The notes below the pieces were generated by a model. It saw only the letters and a program-made list of their open reading frames with translations, did not search any database and was not told the origin of the DNA. A stretch of DNA of 64,000 bases from Hirudo medicinalis (taxonomy: Eukaryota; Annelida; Clitellata; Hirudinida; Hirudinidae): assembly GCA_011800805.1 (NCBI GenBank), contig MPNW01000102.1, forward strand, positions 19,215 to 83,214, in the 5' to 3' direction. The first letter of the stretch is position 1. Each line of letters opens with the position of its first letter. Position numbers and translations under genes: made by a program. This document shows positions 1 through 11,200 of the stretch, piece by piece.

Positions 1-2
1 AG

Positions 3-762
3 ATGTCCCCGCTCCGACTTACCTTCGCGATAAGGTCAGTGTACGACCAGTTGCCCTTCAGGGACAATTTGCAGAAGTGGGGTTTGGTGGAAGACACCAA
101 ATGCGGGCTCTGTGGCGGGACCTCTCGTAGACACTGCATCACGTGCTCAGCAATTGCACGTATGCCCTTGCCAAAGATCGGTATACATGGCGACATAACC
201 AGGTCTTTCGAGAAGTGTGTGAGGCCGCAAAAGCAGCAGTCTCCAAAGCAAACTCGCGCACGCAAAGCAGCGAAAGATTTATTTCTTGCGCGAGGGTTTC
301 GCAGACCTCTGCAGAAAGAGATGTCAAACTCCCAGGCGAGACATTCTTGCAGAGGCAAACGATTGGACCGTCGCAGCCGACCTAGAAAGGATGAGGCACT
401 ACCCCCAGATGCTGATAGAAAGTGGCAAGAGGTCGGACTTGGTGCTCGTGTCGTCATCAACGGATGCCAACATTCTGGTGGAGCTGACGGTACCATGGAA
501 GGACAGGCTACAATACAGCAACGCGCTCAAAGCAGATAAGTATGCAGATCTGTTGATGGACCTGGAAGCGAAAGGATACCGGACAGACCTCTTCCCCATC
601 GAGGTTGGCGCAAGTGGCGTAGTCGGCAAGTCGACTTACGCTTTCATCGCAAAGATTGGATTGTCTAGCCGCGAAAGAAAGAAGGCTATGACAAGGATGT
701 CTGAGGCCACAGAAGCGGCATCATTCTGGATCTGGCACATGAGGAGCCAGAAGAAGTCTTAA
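3..762 (+). pseudogene. 3' part of an RLE-type non-LTR retrotransposon, frameshifted
   Basis: Three overlapping frames (about 3-145, 143-290, 286-762) together read as the C-terminal part of a retrotransposon polyprotein. First comes a segment ending in a C-x2-C-x6-H-x3-C zinc knuckle (CGLCGGTSRRHCITC). Then a segment with RYTWRHNQVF follows, typical of the region after the reverse transcriptase in many invertebrate elements. Last is a domain with SDLVLV, VELTVPW, KADKYADL and VEVGASG. From knowledge of the family, the order D...E/T...K-x2-KY resembles the restriction-like endonuclease of R2/NeSL/HERO-type elements; that assignment is inference. At least two frameshifts make it non-functional, and its 5' part lies outside the window. 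A second copy of the last domain sits at 35101-35400. Confidence 0.65.
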
Positions 763-1002
763 GAGGCCAGCCGGAGAAAGCCGTCGGCCTCGGGTGTAAA
801 TGATCCACCGAACGACGGGGTAAAATCATTGGCCGAGAGACGAGGTATTGTTGGGAGAAAATACCGCGGGCTCGCAAAGCACTATTTACTGCGGACCAAA
901 CCGCGGTCGCGTAAAGGCCCGCGGTCGAGTCCCGAAAATTTCGATCTCCGGCTACCCGTTACAAAGAAATTATAAGGCCCAGTTTGCATATATGAAGTAC
1001 AC

Positions 1003-1197
1003 GGTGTGAAGAAGCCACTGAGAGCTTTCATGATCGTTGTAGGCAACTGGGGTGGATGTGATCGACATAAAAAGGCCAAAGAGAGCAGAAGTTTGCAGGC
1101 GCAAAGCAGATAGTATGCGACATAAAGAAGTCATTGAGAGCTTTCGGAATCACTCCAGTCCAGGCAGCAGTGACCGGCATAAGAAGGCCAACGAGAG
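1003..1197 (+). repeat. Diverged tandem duplication downstream of the retrotransposon fragment
   Basis: Two imperfect copies, 1003-1085 and 1119-1197, share the order GAAGAAG/AAAGAAG, CACTGAGAGCTTTC/CATTGAGAGCTTTC, GACATAAAAAGGCCAA/GGCATAAGAAGGCCAA and a closing GAGAG. They probably belong to the 3' untranslated part of the element upstream. No coding potential is seen in 1200-1680. Confidence 0.5.
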
Positions 1198-1679
1198 TCT
1201 CTCGTAGCAGGTGGTAAGCGTTGGGTCCCGCTCCCCCGAAAACGTCAGGAGATTCAAAGGGCCGAAACGTTTGAAGACGGGGGAACCTCCTCTGAGGATC
1301 CCTGTCGGAGCTCTAAGGCGGATTATTAAGAAACTAGAACTGGTTTTTAGGAAGCAACTTTTCGAATTTATGAAGAATACACAAAAATGGAATAGAACTT
1401 AGATTATTCCCCCCACCATGACATTACGTTTATACATACTGGTTTTTGGTGATTTTCGACCTCATTTCGGCAGAAGATTTTTTCATTAATTACATTAGTG
1501 GGGAATGTTTCTTTGAGAGGGGAAATTTCTTCACACTTTCTTCCAACAAAGAATTAGCAGAATGAAATTAACATTCCTCCCGTTCAGACTCGACACAATT
1601 TGCAAACGTACGTTTATACGTTTAAACCAAAGATTTATATGATTTAACAAGAATATTACGTAAGGTGGAATTTAAAGGC

Positions 1680-2870
1680 AGGGCCTGGATCTGGCCGAGG
1701 CTTTTGATAGAGTGAACCATGAAATTATGCTTGAGAAACTGCAGCATTATGGCATTCGTGATAAATGCTTATTATGGTATCAGAGTTACTTAAGTGGTCG
1801 AACCCAGATGATTTCCTTTAAAAATTCCCTTTCTTCCACTGCACCTATAACTGTGGGAGTACCACAAGAGGTTCTATGTTGGGCCCACTATTGTTTTTAG
1901 ATTATGTCAATGATATCTATAATTCATCAGATAACCTCGAATTTCTACTTTTTTTCTAATGACACAAATGTGTTTATATGACATTGGCTAACTTTATTTT
2001 ACAATGATCTGTGAAGTTAGAAATGCAACCAACAAAGGTGCAAAGCTAATGTTCTCTCTCTTAATGTTATGAAAACTGTTTATATTGTTATAACCCTGAA
2101 AATGCCATTAATTAATTTTTGTAGTAATATTTATGTTTAATTAGTTTTCGTTATATTCACTATCTGTTTGTTCAACGGCGATCATACAGGAACACAAAAG
2201 GACAGACAAGATCTCAGAGAGAATCTCGAATCCCACATTGAAGAACATTTCTATTCAGCAAATAATCACGCAACTGATCGTTACGCAATAACTGGCAGCA
2301 GGATTATTGCGTAAGCGTGGTATTTACAGTTAATACCACTCAGTTGTTAACTGAATATTTGCTGAATAATCCCAACAATAATCTCGGCATAAATTAAGCC
2401 CCGTCGTTTATTACAATATGTTATTTCACAAACCAAGGAAAAATCGTTCCTTGATGACCATTACATTTATTTTGGTGATTTCACTTTCTTTCGTGTTGAC
2501 AATTGTAAATTTCTTGGAATTTTTGTTGGCCAATATCTTTTATTAAAACCTCATATTCAATATTTAATTAACAAGATCTCGAAAAACAGTGGAATCATTT
2601 CTCGTATTCGTTGTTACATCACTTCGTCAATAGCTATAACATTATATTATTCATTCATATTTCCATATTTTAGTAATTGTAACTTGGTCTGGGCTTCTAA
2701 TTACTCATCTTACCCACTACCCTCGCTTAAACTCCAGAAAAAATATCTACTTATTGCTCTAAACTTACTATACAGCTCTCATACTGACCCTTTCTTCAAA
2801 AAACTGAAAATTCTTAAAATTCATCAACTTAATTATCACCATACAGGCATCTTCAATATTGGGTGACCTG
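1680..2870 (+). pseudogene. LINE reverse transcriptase remnant (CR1/Jockey-like)
   Basis: The translation reads DLAEAFDRVNHEIMLEKL, then LLWYQSYLSGRTQMISF, then ITVGVPQ, and after a frameshift near 1868 LGPLLF-like sequence and YVNDIYNSSDN. This is the reverse transcriptase core (motifs A and B) of CR1/Jockey-type LINEs. The catalytic FADD is decayed to a SNDT-like string. After an unrelated insertion (about 2030-2430) the thumb and C-terminal region resumes with FLEFLLANIF, ISKNSGIISRIR, NLVWASNYSSYP and KKLKILKIHQLNYHHTGIF. Several frameshifts and stops show that it is dead. No 3' tail is recognisable. Confidence 0.75.
2253..2367. repeat. Nested-palindrome element
   Basis: An outer inverted repeat (ATTCAGCAAAT at 2253-2263, ATTTGCTGAAT at 2357-2367) encloses two perfect hairpins: TTACGCAATAA at 2281-2291 with TTATTGCGTAA at 2304-2314, and GTGGTATT at 2317-2324 with AATACCAC at 2332-2339. 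It lies where the LINE reverse transcriptase is interrupted, so it is probably a small foldback/MITE insertion. Confidence 0.55.
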
Positions 2871-2930
2871 CTGCATCGCATAACCTGTTGCCCGATTTGA
2901 TCGATTCAAATTATAGTGGCCCAAACGTTT

Positions 2931-3317
2931 AGATAGAAGGTGCATTTTAAACAAATTCTCTTACATCAAACAGTGGAATGTATTCCACTTTAACACATAT
3001 AAAAAAAATCTTGTTAAATTCAGACTTCCGAGGATCATTAAAACTTGTAAATTGCGTAAAAATGTGTTTTTTGGGCCATCCAAAATAGAAAGAGGTTTGC
3101 TTATTGCTTATGAGCTATAAAATTTACAAGATGCAAATAAAATTCAAAGTAGGTTTGTGTTATATGAACGTGAGACATTAAACACTTAATTTGGTCTATG
3201 GATGAAAAATGTTTCCAAATAATAATAAAAATGGAAATATGATTTCGCATTGAATAACTTTTTAATAGAAATAACTAAATTTTTGAAGTTAATATTGACT
3301 TTTGTCTTCCACTATCT
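2931..3317 (+). mobile_element. Non-autonomous deletion derivative of a Tc1-like transposon
   Basis: The left part (AGATAGAAGGTGCAT, then ACATCAAACAGTGGAAT, GCGTAAAAATGTGTTTT, GGCCATCCAAAA, GGTTTGCTT, GAGCTATAAAATT) matches in order the left end of the Tc1-like element at 17396. The right part (AAAAATGGAAATATGATTTC, GAATAACTTTTTA, TTGACTTTT, CACTATCT) matches that element's right end at 18450-18568. The transposase in between is absent. The two ends are roughly inverted (AGATAG... and ...CTATCT). This is a classic internally deleted copy. Confidence 0.7.
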
Positions 3318-4260
3318 TAATAAATAATAATTTTATTGGACATCAAACATTCCGGTAAACTTTAAATAAATGGAATACGTAGATCGTTTAAATTATCTAT
3401 TATTTCGGAGCGTTTTGTATATATTTTGCGGAAACCATTTAATTGAAAACAATTTGAATAGAAAGGAATTTATAATCTTACTAAGTTCCATTTCACAAAT
3501 CCAATTTAGCAAATAGGCGTCAATAAACATGCTTTTCAAAAAAATGGAAACAAGTACTGGAGGTCCAAGTACAAGTATCGAGTACCCCAGGTCTTGGAAA
3601 TAGGGATTAGGTGTCGCGATTTTGAAGATGATGGATTATGGATTGAAAGTTCTTCATCGATGCAATAAAATGTGTGATTATCTGAACAAACTGACTAATC
3701 CATCGCCACCGATCTCATTCAAATTTTGATTTCCGGAATTTTCTCCCAGTTTTCGTTTAATTCGAACATTTGACCTCACAGAATTTAATTATTTCTCGTT
3801 GACTTTGTTGTAATTCAAATCAATTCGATCAGTCAGTCTTCCATAGCGAGCGCTCATCAAATTGGTAATTGCGTACTTTAAAATGACAGCCGAACAATGC
3901 AATGCAATCAACAAAACATTGCAAAAACATCAATTTTGAGTAAGTTTATTTTGCGACATAATTTCAGTGTTTTGAAAAGCAAAATTCTCATTTAGTTCAT
4001 AAATTACGTCCAACATACAAATATGTTTCGAGGAATTATCTTCCATAAATCTATAAAGAAATTTTTCCCGATGCTGAACTTTATTTATTAATCAGAAAAC
4101 AAATCAGTCAAGCACAGAAATAAAGTTTAAAAAACAGCAAATGAACTAAGCCAGCAGAAAAATTTGAATCAAAATGGAAAATCCAAACAAAGAATGACTT
4201 ATGGTGTAAGTCAGTGAAATGACAATGAGCAGAAAATAAATGATGCAGATACAACAAAAT
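3318..4260. other. AT-rich stretch with no recognisable gene
   Basis: No long open frame, splice-consistent exon or repeat family could be supported here. Confidence 0.4.
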
Positions 4261-4261
4261 G

Positions 4262-4470
4262 TTAAAATTGGCATGCAGGTTGGCCGAATGGGTTGCGTTC
4301 CATGGGTTGCTTGCGGTCATAATAGCAACAGTCGTAATGTGTCGTGTTCGCAACCCAGCCGCACCGCCAGGGAGTTCCCTCGGGTAAGGGTGCTATATAA
4401 ATGGTAGATCGATCTTCATATCCCACTCGGATATATAAGGCACTCAAAAGATCGGCTAAATACAAAAAAA
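4262..4470 (+). repeat. SINE-like dispersed repeat, copy A
   Basis: Contains GCATGCAGGTTGGCCGAATG, GTCGTAATGTGTCGTGTTCG, CAACCCAGCCGCACCGCCAG, TATATAAATGGTAGATCGAT and AAAAGATCGGCTAAATAC. The same blocks in the same order occur at 18990-19250 (+) and, inverted, at 50395-50565; a partial tail occurs at 19795-19890. It has no coding function. The short open frame on the minus strand is a by-product. Confidence 0.65.
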
Positions 4471-4479
4471 CGGCATATG

Positions 4480-5260
4480 CAATAAATCAATAGTGAACTG
4501 CTCGTATAATGTTTAAAGGCTCATAAGTTTTTTTTACACCCGAAGATATTTGGACAAAAGTTCTTGATTCTAGGCAGATAATTCAGTGGAAATGTCACTG
4601 AAAATTTTCTGACGTTGGTAGCTAAAGACTACTTTTAAAATGTAGCAGCCGTTTTATGTGCACTCTCTAACCACAATTGCTTGCCAGGATTTCTTCATTC
4701 AGAGCAAACATTTCAAGAGATCAGCCAGGCAAGTTGAATAATGCATACCAAAGCATATCCTCATAAGCATTACAGTTGATAAATTATGCAGGCTCCTAAT
4801 AAATTCAGGTAGTAATCCAGATCAGACTTTAATCTTTTACTCGGTGATTAGAACCAGAAATCCGAATTAATGCAGTGTACGCCATCCACTATTTAATGCT
4901 TTCTTGATTTGCTAAAGCATTTCGATTGGACGACCAAACTTGAATGAGAACTGCTTTCATGTGAATTGAAAAAGGTATATGAATTTATGATATTTTAAGC
5001 AAATAATTACTACTTTTAAGATTTTAAAGTTACTTTTAATTATGAATGATCTCTAGTTGAAGGCTATAAGGACACTAGAGCACCACCTTCAAAGTGGATT
5101 TTAGTTTTCATTTCTCACTGGAATTCCTATGATTGCTAAAGAAATTGTTAATCAATCCGATGATATAGTTGTAAATAATTTGGAAATTTGGTTAATCTCA
5201 GTAAAAAATCGAATTTGATGATTTTTGCAATTAATAAAGATTCCCAACCCTATCATTAAA
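4480..5260. other. Non-coding stretch upstream of the membrane-protein gene
   Basis: No open frame or repeat can be supported. The segment just before 5273 ends in a pyrimidine-rich stretch with CAG, so an untranslated exon further upstream of the start codon is possible. Confidence 0.3.
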
Positions 5261-5272
5261 CTTTTCCAGGGC

Positions 5273-8200
5273 ATGAATCCAATTGTAATAACTATCATCG
5301 CTTTGGGGCTTATCAGTGGCAAGATATCTTGCGTTTACTCAAACGAACGTAGGTTTTAAGACTTACGTTTTGCGGCAGAAGGTCCACGAGACTGTCTAGT
5401 TGTTCTCATTTTGTTTCCATGCAATTTTACTTAGAAACTTCTTTGAAATATAATTTTGATAACAAAGTGAGGATAGTTTTGCATATGCAGTAACTATAGC
5501 TAATACTCAATAATAATAATAATAATAATAATAATAAGTGCGTCACTACTTTTTAAAGTTTCAGATTGCCAGAAGGCGGGAGAAATGGTGAATGAATGTT
5601 TAAAAGAATTTGAAATTTTCTTTGGATGGGATAGTGTTATCCCTCCACCTTTAAAGGATGATTTGCGGAACACCACATGGTTCGTACAAACTTATTTAAC
5701 ATTATTGTTAATGCAATATTTATTGTAGATATATATAAATATTTTCGTATAAATGTTTTCTTAAAATAATCTCGCGGTTTTAAAGGAATGTTTTTTCAAC
5801 AGCAGTTTTGCTGCATTAATTACCAAGAACCAAGGCGCCATATAAATGAACTATTATTATTATTATTATTATTTAATATGTCTAAGAATCGACGCTAGAT
5901 AAGAAAAGAATATATGCATGTATATTAGAGTGATCCAACAAATTTTTTTTAATTCAATATTGCACAAGTTTCGTTTTGTTCGTTTTATGGAGAGCAACAC
6001 TTGTGCAAATTAAGTGGTTTTGATGATATTTAGAGGGTGCTAATTAAGCATAAAGATTTACCATGTATATTAAATATATTATGACTTTAATGCGACTGCA
6101 ATCCATTATTTAATGGCAATAATAAATGAAATATGTAAAAATCAAACAAATTAATATTATTTATGAATATAATATATAAAATATTATTTATAAGAAGAAA
6201 ATTGTTCAAGTCTAAAGAGATGTCATCGGTGTTCTTTTGTGAGAATCTGAATAAGCCTCCGCCTTTCAGACTTTGTCCTTATAATGAGTTGGTTGAAGAC
6301 ACTCATAGCTGAAGTAGCTGAACGTTCTTTCCGGGTGTGTTGATCTGTTCCAAACAAGACTGTTAACAATATGTTGAATCCAAGTGATTGCAAAGTGAAG
6401 TCAAAACTCATGGAGTTGTTTCACGCGAGTTTGTCTTTTTCTGCAACTGGGCACTTTTTTCTCTTGATGCTCCAATCGCCTCCACTGAGAATTATATCCT
6501 TGAATACCAAATTCTTTTTATAATCAGGAACTTTGTTTGAAAAAATTGATAGAGGAACCATTTCTTCAAGTCTTGCTGATCTCATAATCCTGTTATTTTT
6601 TTGGAGCATCAAATCATTTAATGGAGCATCGCTTGCTGTAGGACATACAATCCATGCCTGTATATAGAAATGGACAGCAAAATTACAAAATTCAAACAAG
6701 TTTTTGAAATCAGTTTGATTTCTTTTCCGAAGAGGTCTTACAGTAGACGACTTTAACCATCCACCTGGCCATTTAAGAAGCTCCAGGCATCCAGGTACTT
6801 CTGGTACTGTTTAGCCCAGGGGCCGGCAAACTATTCGGGCTGCAAGGCCATTTCAGGGTCAAGAAGGCCGACTAGGCCAGAAGAAATAAGATGTCCAAGA
6901 AAGGGTTGATTTATTCAAAAATATACGAACAATGGGAAACATGATGTTGCATATTCTTAGAGACAGATACAATATCAGGTTCCAATGATGAGGAATTCAG
7001 CAACAGAATGTCATTAAGGTGATCGTCAGTGAACTGAAAGCGCAGCTTCTTACAAAACTTCATCTTGGAGAACAGCTCCTCGCGAGAGTGCTGCCAAACA
7101 TTGCGATCACAAACTTGGCACGTGCCAACAACATAGGAAACTGAGCATGTGGAAGCTGACAGTAGAAGTCGATGAGAGTGGTTGAAGAAGTAAACTTAAA
7201 CAAGAGAATGTCCGGAACCTGCAGCTCAAAAACTCCAATTGAACATCAGAGGAGAATCGTCATAGGTAAAGTCAAAAAGAGTGCTGGCGATCTTGAACTC
7301 TTGCGAATTAGACGCACATCAGTGAAGCGCGAAAATAATTCATGCCACAGGGTTGACAGCACACTGACTCATTCTTCTGTGTCAACAAGGGTTGCATCAC
7401 ACTGGGCAAGGTGAGCGAAATGGAAAATGAAAAATGAAAATGAAAAAAAGTCCCCCTTGTAAAGCTGTTTCTCCAACGGCATCATCTTCGCTTCGAATGC
7501 CCGCATGGGCTACCATATTCTTGATGAGTACGTCACATCCTTGCAGTTTCATGCTAAGTTTGAGCTGAGAGCTGATATTAGTAAGGAAGCCGAACTGACA
7601 GAGCCAAACCTCGTCAGAGAACTGTTGAAAGCCCTTGAGACCCCTCTCACTGACGAAGGTTTCCTGTGGCGCTTCAAGACGGTTGCCACGACTGGGCCAG
7701 CGAACCTCAGTATGATAAAACAAATAGCCGTAATCAGCCTCTGCAGCTTCGCACATCTGCTTGAAGATGCGGTGGTTTAGGGTAAGAGCAAACACTGTAT
7801 TCACTAGCTTCACCACAACATACACAATGTACTTCATGCTTGCTGCCTTGGCACAATGACTCCTGCTGAACGATGCAGTGCACCATACGTACCTCTTGAG
7901 CGTCTTTCCACTGCTGCGAAAGCTGGTAATCCAGTACTGAGGGTTGTATGGATTTTTTTTTATTAATTCAGAGATGGCAATTCTGCCAGTCAAACTATTA
8001 ACTATTAGTCTCTTCCAAGTCAACAGCAAAATCTAATTTTTGACTCATGGTGGAAAATGTAGCAAAAGAATTGTTGACGAATTCTCTATCTCTGATAGAA
8101 CAGCTGAAATTTGATTGCATGATTGTTTTATTCTCGTCCTCAACCATGACATTATATCCGTTCAATGTAGTCAAAAGACGTGATTTCTGGATTTCGCCAT

Positions 8201-11200
8201 TAAGCCAATATAATTTAAAATGTACAACAGTTGTCGACTGAGCATCAGTGCCGCGATACCGCGATATTAACAACTCCGACTTCATCCATCGCCACTAATG
8301 AGTCGAGCCATATCCAGCTTCTTATCAACAATTTGAACCGTGTCTTTGAATTTGCATCAACTCGTTTCATTACAATTTCTGTCCAGGTTTGATTCTTTTC
8401 ATTATTGTCACCGTCCTTGATATTTATCCACTTTCTTGTTTTCTAGAAAACAAGCTAGATAATATCAGGGGCCGCTGATAGAGGGGGGGGGGGGGGCAAT
8501 TGCCCAGTGAAATGGCAATTTTTTGGCCCGCCTTTGTTTTAAAATGCTAAAATATCACACGACAATCACGACCTTTTTATGCTTTTCCATTGACATAACA
8601 TCTTACTCGACTTAGTGCAACGTATGCCTGTCCTAAAGTAAACAGTGACGATCCCAAGTCAATTACGGCATGATCTACCGTACTTCCCTACATTTTGTGT
8701 ACAGTAGAGGCCCATGATAGAATTAAGGGTAGTATTCTCCTCTCGGTAGTTCCACAGCTATACTTTGCAGCGAATTGTTTCGATGTTGGATTGATTACGT
8801 GTATTCCGTCACTACCAAAATCCATGCGAACTGGTGGAATATCATAACTGTCCTCTGGAATAATGGCCATATGATTTCAGTTACGTGACCAATTGCACCG
8901 TTCGCCAAGCCTTTTGCCATATCGATATTCGATCCTAGCATTTTACCTCCCGGATAGATTGCAATATCCTTTGGAAGACCAGCTGTTTGGTTGATGTCCG
9001 CTGGTGATAACCCTTTCCAGCTTGATAGGTTCATTCCGTGTGGCATCCATTAACGTGTCTTGGGTTTTATTGTAAACATTTCCGTCATTGTGACTTTGAA
9101 GTTCCGTCATTGTGACACCTTGTTATCGTGTCTACTTGTTTCTACTTGGATATGTGCGCAGTGCTCGTCCTAGTATAAATTCGCCTGTAGCCTCTCCTCC
9201 GACTTTGTCCATCAATACAACCGTATGTTGAGATTGTAGTTTACTTACTCTTAATGGATTCAAGATGTCTATGAATGTGGTGTCTCCATGCTGTCTCTTC
9301 TCCATAGGCGCATTGTTGGTATGGGGGGTCATGATTGGGATGTAGCAGGAGAGCATAAACTAATTCTATCAGTCTATGCAGGGTTCATCATCAAAGGCAA
9401 CACATCACTTATTCAGGATCAACTGCAGTTTTCATAAGAAATGGCAAGTATGACCCCAGCACTGCAGCCACACATGCTGCGGATTTTGAGTTACTAGTAC
9501 ATCTTGACTCTTTCAAGGACATCATGTTTACAGTAATCAGGATTGGTTAAACCATTAGTTATTGTAACAGTGGATAGAGGGCCACATGAAAATCCAAGGC
9601 TTCTCTGAGTGCAGCTCTCAAGATATTCAAAATCTTGATGCTTTGTTTATAGTTTGTCATGCACCTGGTCATAATGTATATACTGATGTGGAACGGCATA
9701 CGACACCATTGTCCAAGGATTTGTCAGATCTGATATTACCTTACGATTATTATGGTTCCCATCTGGACAATTGTGGAAGAACCATTGATGCAACGTTAGA
9801 AATGATCTTCAAAAATGCTTGGGAAACTTTGCAACAATCACAATACTTGTTACAGATTGTTAAATGTATCAATGTATTTTTTTGTGGTACAAGGCGGATT
9901 AATTGTTTGCTCGTAGAGATTTGTTCCACCTCCAATATCATATTGCAACACAGAATCTGTTATATGCTCACAAATTGGAACAGGGCATTTTGGATCTCTT
10001 TTCCAGAGACTGACATTACAGTTGGAGCCTTCTCATGGTTTCAAAGAGATGCCATTCGACTTCTGTTGCCCATCGGTCGTATACGCTTTGCACAAGTGAG
10101 TTTGCAGTAAATGTGAAATTATGTATGTATATTTCCCAAAAATGCCGTGGTCAAAGAACACATTAAAACTGTTCATTGCGGAACTGACTCTCGCTTTGAA
10201 ACATTTTGATCACAAACATGATGGAGAGAGCGAGCAGAGATCACCAACAACAACAAAAATTACTATTGGTTACAAATTTCACAGATTGGCTTGGAAATAT
10301 TTTTATTTGCAAAATTGCGGATGTCCGCAAAATATGGGGAGGGGGACACCAAAAGCTGCTATTTGCGGACAGGGGGAAAGGTAACAAATCGGCAAATTTT
10401 TGCGGACGTCTTTGTGTCTATGTGACTTTCAAGCTGTTCAAACACTTGATGTCTCCTGATAGGTGGTAGTTGCATCAGGTCTCCAAAGATTAGGACATTG
10501 ATACCATTGAAAAGGTTTATCTTTATATTTTATTTGCCTCAGTCGACTGTCTATCATGCACAGCATTTCATGAGGTACCACGATATTTCATCTATGAACA
10601 GGAACTCAATGTCTTTCCAATCATTGCGCATTTTCTGAAGGTGTCTGCCAGTCAAATTAGGAAGTCTTACTAATTTACCATTTACAGGTAGTTACAAAAA
10701 ACTATGTATAGTCATTCCACCTACCAGTCTCACTGCTACTCCTGTCAATGCTGCATCCTTTCCAGCTTTCTTAGCATAGCATCTGTTCATTTGGTTCTTC
10801 AGTAGATTGAATAAGAAGGCTTTTCCTGATCCAGCACCTCCTGTGATGAACAATCTTTCACGATCCGTACTGCCATTCATCAGTTGGTTTTGTATACTAC
10901 GAGTTATGTATTATGAATATAGTCAGGACGGAAACCATGAGGACACCCCATTATTTCGTGATAACTCGCTAAACAAAAATTTGATTGATTGTGGGGAAAT
11001 TTTAGTATGTTAAAATTATATATTTGTGATTATCTCTTACATTTTCGTCAGGATATTTTCATGCATAAATTTTAAAATTCAGAAAACGTGATTTCGAGGC
11101 ATCCAATAACCATGAAAGACACTTTCAAAGACAAATGCCTAAAATCTCGCGAAAAACAAGAAAAAATTTATTAATAAGAAATAATGTTTCCTTTATTCTC

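Noticed and set aside
7505..7780. Plus-strand ORF of 91 codons
   Set aside because: Antisense shadow of the hAT transposase frame at 8029-7397.
8483..8497. Poly-G run after CAGGGGCCGCTGATAG
   Set aside because: Might be another hAT-type terminus, but no partner end or transposase could be linked to it.
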